Below are positions 59,433-64,000 of a stretch of 64,000 bases of DNA, one piece after another (position 1 is the stretch's first letter; every line of letters starts with the position of its first letter). The stretch lies in the NCBI RefSeq assembly GCF_946404925.1, contig NZ_CAMJFM010000014.1:1-64000 (forward strand), given 5' to 3'. A model generated the notes under the pieces. That model did not search any database. It was not told the DNA's origin and saw only the letters and a list, made by a program, of their open reading frames with translations. Both the position numbers and the translations under genes were made by a program. Source of the stretch: an uncultured Prevotella sp. Its GTDB lineage: Bacteria > Bacteroidota > Bacteroidia > Bacteroidales > Bacteroidaceae.

Positions 59433-61106
59433 CTATTGGATGTTCCCAAGTGCTTTAATCCTGCGCTCAAAGCTCTCGCGATTATCAAGTGCGCCGTTCT
59501 TAATGCGGGCTCGGTAGTTATAGATGGTATTAACAGAGTAGTGCAGAAACTCGGCTATCTTCGATGAGTCTTCGATGCCAAGTCGTATCAATGCGAAAAT
59601 TCTTATTTCGGTTGTCAGTCGGTTCTCCTCCTTAGGATGCACCTGCATTTCTGGCTGCAGCAGGGCATTAAAGTCGTTCACAAAGTTGGGGAACAAGTGC
59701 AGGAATACTGAATCGAAGTTCTGGTACAACTCTTCCAGTTCTTTCTCTTTCAACTCGGTCGATTTCGACATGCGGAACAAGTCTTCCAGTTCCTTGTTCT
59801 TCATCTTCTTGTTCACCATCTTTCGATAGTTGTCAAGCTTGTCGATATACTGCGAACACAGGCTCATAAATCGTCCGATGTACTCCTCTTTTACCCGGTT
59901 ACTCTCGGAGAGTTGAGAATTGAGAGTAGAGAGCTGAGAGTTAAGCGTTGACAGTTCTTCGGTCTGCTCAGCTAACTGCTGATTGGCGGTATGCAGTTCG
60001 GTGTTCTTACCCTTCAGTTCCATTCGGGCGATGTTAAGCTGACGATTGCGGCGATGCAGGAATATCAGCACGCCCAGCAGCAACAGCAGCAGCACACTGA
60101 TAGCCACCAGCATTATGCGCAACTGTGTAGTAGTTGCCTCGCTCTGGCTTTTGTAGTTCTTGGCAATGTGCGTAAGCAGCGGTGCTATCTGCCAGTTTCT
60201 CTGTCGCGATCCGTAGCGGTTGGCGCAGTCGCTGGTAAAACTGATGTATTCTGATGCCTTGTCGATTTCACCGCTCAGCATCAGCTCGTTGGCCAGCTCC
60301 CACATCGACCCCTGATCCATCGCCGCATTATGGATGTCGGCCAGCACCGACTCTACCAGCCAGTACATCATCTGGTCTCTGTCGCCCTGCAGTTTGTATT
60401 CTATATAACGGTACAGCGCCACCAGGGCGTAAGGATGCGAGCCCTTCTCTACCGTATTCATCCACTTGTTGTTAATGGCCATTGCCACGTCTAACTTGCC
60501 TTCGCCCTGAGCATCCTGTTCCCGTCGCAGGAAACACGACTCATAGGTCTCGGGCATCGTCTGCAGCATCAGTTTCTTGTAGTAGTCGGCCTTGGCCTGG
60601 TATCGCTGTTTCATCATGTCAAGCCTTGTGTAGTAGGCCAGCTCACTATATACATTATTATATGCATCGTAGTATGTGCCCAGCGTCAGAGTGTCGACAC
60701 CCACAGGCTGTATCGAGTCGAGAATGTTCAAAGCCTCATCATACATACCGATGTTTGAGCACCTGATGGCCATCAGCGATCGGCACTTGATGGCGCCTGA
60801 TGTATCGCCAAGCCCGTCGGCCAGCGCAATACACTTACCGAGGAAATACATGGCCGAGTCGCTCACAAACGGCTTGTATAGTTCGTACAACTGAAAATTT
60901 AACTGGTATTTTCCTTTGGCCGACGTCTCGATGTTCAACGCATGCTTCGTCTCACCTATCTTCTTTTCGTGCACAGCCACGTAGTCAGCCGAGTGCGCAA
61001 TGGCCTCGTCTATCTGCTTGCAGTAGTCGGTCAAGTTCTTTTTCCCGTCGGCCAGCACAGTGCTGGTCAACATTATCAATAGTGATATTAGTAGTCCTTT
61101 CTTCAT
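59433..61106 (-). CDS. DUF6377-like membrane regulator with helix-turn-helix end
   Basis: The ATG at 61106 (557 residues) starts the signal peptide MKKGLLISLLIMLTSTVLA. Residues about 20-330 are helical TPR-like repeats facing the periplasm, followed by one transmembrane helix (LRIMLVAISVLLLLLLGVLI), a coiled coil and a C-terminal domain whose end (EDSSKIAEFLHYSVNTIYNY, then RARIKNGALDNRE) resembles a LuxR-like HTH. This matches Bacteroidota proteins annotated DUF6377. The coiled coil contains an insert encoded by six heptamers (LSTLNSQLSTLNSQLSESN). A cytoplasmic DNA-binding end coupled to an outside sensor is the likely design; targets may include the neighbouring glycosidase genes. Confidence 0.75.
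   Translation of the reverse strand: MKKGLLISLLIMLTSTVLADGKKNLTDYCKQIDEAIAHSADYVAVHEKKIGETKHALNIETSAKGKYQLNFQLYELYKPFVSDSAMYFLGKCIALADGLGDTSGAIKCRSLMAIRCSNIGMYDEALNILDSIQPVGVDTLTLGTYYDAYNNVYSELAYYTRLDMMKQRYQAKADYYKKLMLQTMPETYESCFLRREQDAQGEGKLDVAMAINNKWMNTVEKGSHPYALVALYRYIEYKLQGDRDQMMYWLVESVLADIHNAAMDQGSMWELANELMLSGEIDKASEYISFTSDCANRYGSRQRNWQIAPLLTHIAKNYKSQSEATTTQLRIMLVAISVLLLLLLGVLIFLHRRNRQLNIARMELKGKNTELHTANQQLAEQTEELSTLNSQLSTLNSQLSESNRVKEEYIGRFMSLCSQYIDKLDNYRKMVNKKMKNKELEDLFRMSKSTELKEKELEELYQNFDSVFLHLFPNFVNDFNALLQPEMQVHPKEENRLTTEIRIFALIRLGIEDSSKIAEFLHYSVNTIYNYRARIKNGALDNRESFERRIKALGNIQ
59911..59952. repeat. Six degenerate 7-nt tandem repeats inside the DUF6377 gene
   Basis: Units AGTTGAG, AATTGAG, AGTAGAG, AGCTGAG, AGTTAAG and CGTTGAC at 59911-59952, translated on the coding strand as the periodic peptide LSTLNSQLSTLNSQLS, which continues the coiled-coil heptad pattern. 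Confidence 0.85.
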
Positions 61107-61130
61107 TATATTTTTATGCTGTTTCGGGTG

Positions 61131-61161
61131 CAAATATATAAAAAAAACATGAAACAACAAA
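61131..61161 (-). promoter_or_regulatory. Promoter of the DUF6377 gene
   Basis: Minus strand TTTG (61161-61158)-N19-TATATTTG (61138-61131), leader about 20 nt. Confidence 0.85.
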
Positions 61162-61175
61162 TTTTTTATCAGAAA

Positions 61176-61211
61176 AAATCAAAAGGAGCCGGCATCACTG
61201 CAGGCTCCTTT
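61176..61211 (-). terminator. Terminator of the GH3 gene
   Basis: AAAGGAGCC/GGCTCCTTT (61182-61190/61203-61211), perfect 9-bp stem with a 12-nt loop, followed on the minus strand by a T-rich stretch. Confidence 0.85.
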
Positions 61212-61314
61212 ACTACGTGTAATTCTTGGTAAATCAATCTTTTGAACTACTAATTACTAACTAATATCAACTATGTATGTACCTAAAACAATTGTTATGT
61301 ATGAGTATGAAACC

Positions 61315-63561
61315 TTATTTTAGTCTGAATGTGTAGTTGGTTGAGAGCTTGTTGGATGCTGTACCAATCTGTGCCTCATATTTGCCTGCATCGGCACGCC
61401 ACTCTCCCGACATTTCGTCGTAGTAGCTCAGCGCATCGGCTCCGATGGTAAGCGTTACGTTACGTGTCTCACCTGGCTGCAGATATACCTTCTGGAAGAC
61501 CTTGAGCTCCTTAACTGGGCGAGCCACCTTGCTGTCCTTGGGCGAGATATAGAGCTGAACAGTCTCGCTACCAGCCACCTTGCCGGTATTGGTCACTGGG
61601 ACGCTGAGGGAAATTTTTCCCTCGGCTGTCATCTCCTGCTTGTCGGCAGTTGCCTTACCAACCTTAAAGGTTGTATAGCTCAGGCCGTGACCGAATGCGA
61701 AGAGTGGCTTAAGTTTCTTGGCATCGGTGTAGCGATAGCCCACGTAGATGCCCTCCTTGTACTCCTCGTCGATAATCTTGTAATCCTCGCGCCATGTGCC
61801 AGGATAGCTCTTGGTGGCGTGTGCGCCACACTGGTCGAGCGATGCATACCATGTGAATGGCAGCTTGCCCGATGGGTTAACGTCGCCAGCCAGAACCGAT
61901 GCGATAGCCTCGCCAGCCTCGCTACCGATGAACCAGGCCTGAACCACTGCGGGAACCTTGTTGATCCAAGGCAGGGCTGCACCATTACCTGAGATGTTGA
62001 CATACACCAGACGTGGGTTAACCTTGAGGATAGCCTCGATAACCTCGTTCTGGGCGTAAGGCAAGTCGTAAGACTTACGGTCGTGACCCTCGCAGTCCTG
62101 ATGGTCGCTCTTGTTGAGTCCGCCCACAAAGATCACCACATCGGCCTGACGTGCCATCTCAACAGCCTCGGCAGTAAGCTCGGCCTGCGTACGGGTTTCG
62201 TAGAGCGAGCGGCCCACAGTCACACCATTGTAACTCTGAATGGTATCGCCAACGTAGCCTCGTGCGTAGCTAACATCCACGCCAGCCAGACGAGCCTTGA
62301 TGCCGTCGAGGGGGAGAATCTCCTTCTGTGCTTTCAGCGAAGAAGAACCTCCACCTACGGTCATCATCTTTATGGCATTTTCGCCAACAATCAGTACTTT
62401 CTTTGTTTTATTTATATCAAGTGGTAGAAGACTTTCATTGTTTAATTCTTTCATTTTTTCATTCTTCAACAGCACAATGCCCTCTTGGGCAATCTTGAGT
62501 GCTGCCTCATAGTGACTCTCAGAGCAGAGGAAACCATAAGGTTTGTTGCGCTTCATGTTAGTGCGATAAAACAAGCGCAGCACGCGGCGAACCTTCTCGT
62601 CGAGTTCCTTAGTGGTATATTTGCCCTCCTGAATCAGTTTCTTATAGGGCAATGCCATATAGTAATTGTCGTAAGCATTGGTGGCACCCATCGTCAAGCC
62701 GTCGGTCCACGAACCAAACTCCAGATCCAGGCCGTTCTTGATAGCCTCTTCGGTATCATGGCAGCCGCCCCAGTCGCTGATCACCACGCCATCGAAGCCC
62801 CAATCCTTCTTCAGAATCTTGTTGAGCATGGTGGCGTTGTGGCAGTTGTGAACACCCTGATACAGGTTGTAGGCACCCATGATGGCCCATGCGCCACCCT
62901 CCTGAACAGCAGCCTTGAAGGCAGGTAGATATATCTCGTGCAGGGCGCGATCGCTGATCACCACGTTTACCTGATGACGATACTCCTCGTCGTTGTTCAG
63001 TGCGTAGTGCTTCACACAGGCAGCAACACCCTTTGACTGCAGTCCCTGAACGTAAGGCACCACCATGCGCGATGCCAGCCAGGGGTCTTCGCCCATATAC
63101 TCGAAGTTACGGCCACCCAGTGGTGTGCGGTAGATGTTGACACCAGGGCCCAGCATCACGTTCTTATTACGATAGAGGGCCTCCTCAGCCAGACTCTCGC
63201 CATACAGACGTGCCAGCTGTGGATTCCAAGTGGCAGCCAGACAGGTGAGTGCGGGGAAAGCCACACACGAGTCGTTAGTCTGTCCGGCCTGTTCCCACTC
63301 GTCCCACAGCACATCGGGACGAACGCCGTGAGGACCGTCGTCAGTCCACAAATCGGGGAATCCCAGACGTTTTACACCAGGGCTTGAAAACTTAGACTGC
63401 GCGTGGATAACGGCAATCTTCTCGTCGAGTGTCATACGACTCAGTGCATCGTCAATGCGCTGCTCGATTGGTTTGCTCTCGTCGAGATACACGGGCAGAC
63501 TCTGTGCCTGGGTAGTGGCTGTAGCGCCAAACAGGATAGCTGACATTACTAACTTCTTCAT
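61315..63561 (-). CDS. GH3-family beta-glycosidase, secreted
   Basis: 748 residues with signal peptide (MKKLVMSAILFGATATTQAQ). The family-3 catalytic nucleophile is Asp263 in GFDGVVISDWGG; the KHYALNNDEEYR segment (Lys184-His185) and the N-terminal TDDGPHGVRP motif are intact. The second alpha/beta domain (GENAIKMMTVGGGSSSLKAQ) and a C-terminal fibronectin-III-like domain (ETVQLYISPKDSKVARPVKE, then VTLTIGADALSYY) complete the usual three-domain layout. The activity may be beta-glucosidase or beta-xylosidase. The gene is 36 nt downstream of a GH5-type gene, so the pair could degrade beta-glucans to glucose. Upstream DNA has three TTTAATN-type repeats. Confidence 0.92.
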   Translation of the reverse strand: MKKLVMSAILFGATATTQAQSLPVYLDESKPIEQRIDDALSRMTLDEKIAVIHAQSKFSSPGVKRLGFPDLWTDDGPHGVRPDVLWDEWEQAGQTNDSCVAFPALTCLAATWNPQLARLYGESLAEEALYRNKNVMLGPGVNIYRTPLGGRNFEYMGEDPWLASRMVVPYVQGLQSKGVAACVKHYALNNDEEYRHQVNVVISDRALHEIYLPAFKAAVQEGGAWAIMGAYNLYQGVHNCHNATMLNKILKKDWGFDGVVISDWGGCHDTEEAIKNGLDLEFGSWTDGLTMGATNAYDNYYMALPYKKLIQEGKYTTKELDEKVRRVLRLFYRTNMKRNKPYGFLCSESHYEAALKIAQEGIVLLKNEKMKELNNESLLPLDINKTKKVLIVGENAIKMMTVGGGSSSLKAQKEILPLDGIKARLAGVDVSYARGYVGDTIQSYNGVTVGRSLYETRTQAELTAEAVEMARQADVVIFVGGLNKSDHQDCEGHDRKSYDLPYAQNEVIEAILKVNPRLVYVNISGNGAALPWINKVPAVVQAWFIGSEAGEAIASVLAGDVNPSGKLPFTWYASLDQCGAHATKSYPGTWREDYKIIDEEYKEGIYVGYRYTDAKKLKPLFAFGHGLSYTTFKVGKATADKQEMTAEGKISLSVPVTNTGKVAGSETVQLYISPKDSKVARPVKELKVFQKVYLQPGETRNVTLTIGADALSYYDEMSGEWRADAGKYEAQIGTASNKLSTNYTFRLK

Positions 63562-63563
63562 TA

Positions 63564-63584
63564 TTTAATGTTTAATCTTTAAAT
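63564..63584. repeat. Short TTTAATN repeat upstream of the GH3 gene
   Basis: TTTAATG, TTTAATC and a degenerate TTTAAAT follow directly upstream of the ATG (63561), the same unit as the repeat at 19719-19760. Confidence 0.7.
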
Positions 63585-63597
63585 TTATAATCTTCAG

Positions 63598-64000
63598 TTA
63601 TTTCATCCCCATCGACTGGATATAGTCCGTCTGAGGTTTGCAGTTTTCAAATCGGCAGTTCTTGGCAAACTCATTGAGTAACTGGCGGAACTGGCTCTGG
63701 TTGGGGCGAGCCTCGCGCCACTCCTGATAGGTATTGCGCGATGTCTCGGAGTATTTCACCACGATGCTGTCCCAACCCTCGGGGCGCTGAATGCCCATCA
63801 TACACGAGTTGTCCACCTTCTTGTAGGGCCAGAAAGTGTAGCCTATGTTGTTCTGCTTCAGCACGTTCACAAAGTCGCGCTGCCACTCCATGGTGTTGTG
63901 TCCGAACTCGCCCATATACATGGGGCGGTTGATGGAGTCGCGGAAGTTGATGTAGTGTGCGATGGCCTCCTTGGTGGCAGGGCCGCCGTAGCGATGACAG
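63598..64000 (-). CDS. GH5-type glycoside hydrolase, C-terminal fragment (N-terminal part beyond window)
   Basis: The last 133 residues of a gene that begins outside the window (first whole codon at 63999). The segment CHRYGGPATKEAIAHYINFR, then PMYMGEFGHN, matches the C-terminal part of family-5 endoglucanases/mannanases; the Glu in YMGEFG is the likely nucleophile of the (beta/alpha)8 barrel. GYTFWPYKKVDNSCM also fits the conserved Trp near the active site. Endo-beta-glucanase or mannanase activity is likely; partner GH3 gene 36 nt downstream. Confidence 0.8.
   Translation of the reverse strand, partial: CHRYGGPATKEAIAHYINFRDSINRPMYMGEFGHNTMEWQRDFVNVLKQNNIGYTFWPYKKVDNSCMMGIQRPEGWDSIVVKYSETSRNTYQEWREARPNQSQFRQLLNEFAKNCRFENCKPQTDYIQSMGMK

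Overview
The window looks like a chromosomal segment of a Bacteroidota bacterium, most likely Prevotella or a close relative. The evidence is repeated promoters of the form TTTG-N19/20-TAnnTTTG, little use of Shine-Dalgarno sites, BACON-domain and BspA-type surface proteins with a type IX secretion (T9SS) C-terminal signal, split glycine dehydrogenase (GcvPA/GcvPB), LytTR two-component pairs and DUF6057/DUF6377 proteins. No rRNA, tRNA, CRISPR array, phage or transposase gene was seen.

Layout. 1-350 is the end of rplQ with its terminator. 538-16138 is a probable four-gene surface operon (PEGA-domain outer-membrane protein, BACON lipoprotein, two giant BspA-like leucine-rich-repeat proteins of 2232 and 1987 aa). 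16316-18877 holds a glycine-zipper lipoprotein, an RlpA-like protein and gdhA. 18983-23328 is a LytTR regulator/histidine kinase pair next to a TonB-dependent-receptor-like barrel whose promoter carries conspicuous 22-bp-spaced direct repeats. 23452-30841 is a minus-strand run: metY, a TolB-like lipoprotein with a CxxCH motif, a DUF6057 membrane protein and a large PEP/pyruvate-binding protein with receiver-like domains. 30960-35046 is a plus-strand run: DUF3857 protein, SPFH protein, carboxylesterase lipoprotein. 35055-37091 encodes a Na/Pi transporter-PhoU protein fused to a C-terminal OmpR/PhoB-type DNA-binding domain. 37198-43583 is a complete glycine cleavage/lipoylation operon (lplA-gcvT-gcvH-gcvPA-gcvPB-lpdA). 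43677-46658 has a YqiA-type esterase fused to a degenerate nucleotidase-like domain, an aquaporin and a FucP-type sugar transporter. 46659-48716 is a SpoIIE phosphatase. 48717-49310 is a gene-free region with a nested inverted array of an 8-mer at 11-bp spacing. 49311-52824 has trmO, a GH43 glycosidase and fba. 52999-59294 is one operon for a TolC/MacA/MacB-type efflux pump plus its own LytTR kinase and regulator. 59433-64000 has a DUF6377 regulator, a GH3 beta-glycosidase and the end of a GH5-type glycanase.

The most unusual items are the transporter-transcription factor fusion, the nested iteron-like element at 48815-49296, short 7-8 nt tandem repeats inserted in frame in three genes of the glycine cleavage operon (and forming a signal-peptide core elsewhere), a GC-rich palindromic repeat placed once between genes and once inside lpdA, and putative LytTR operators. 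All functional calls are from reading the sequence; no database search was run.
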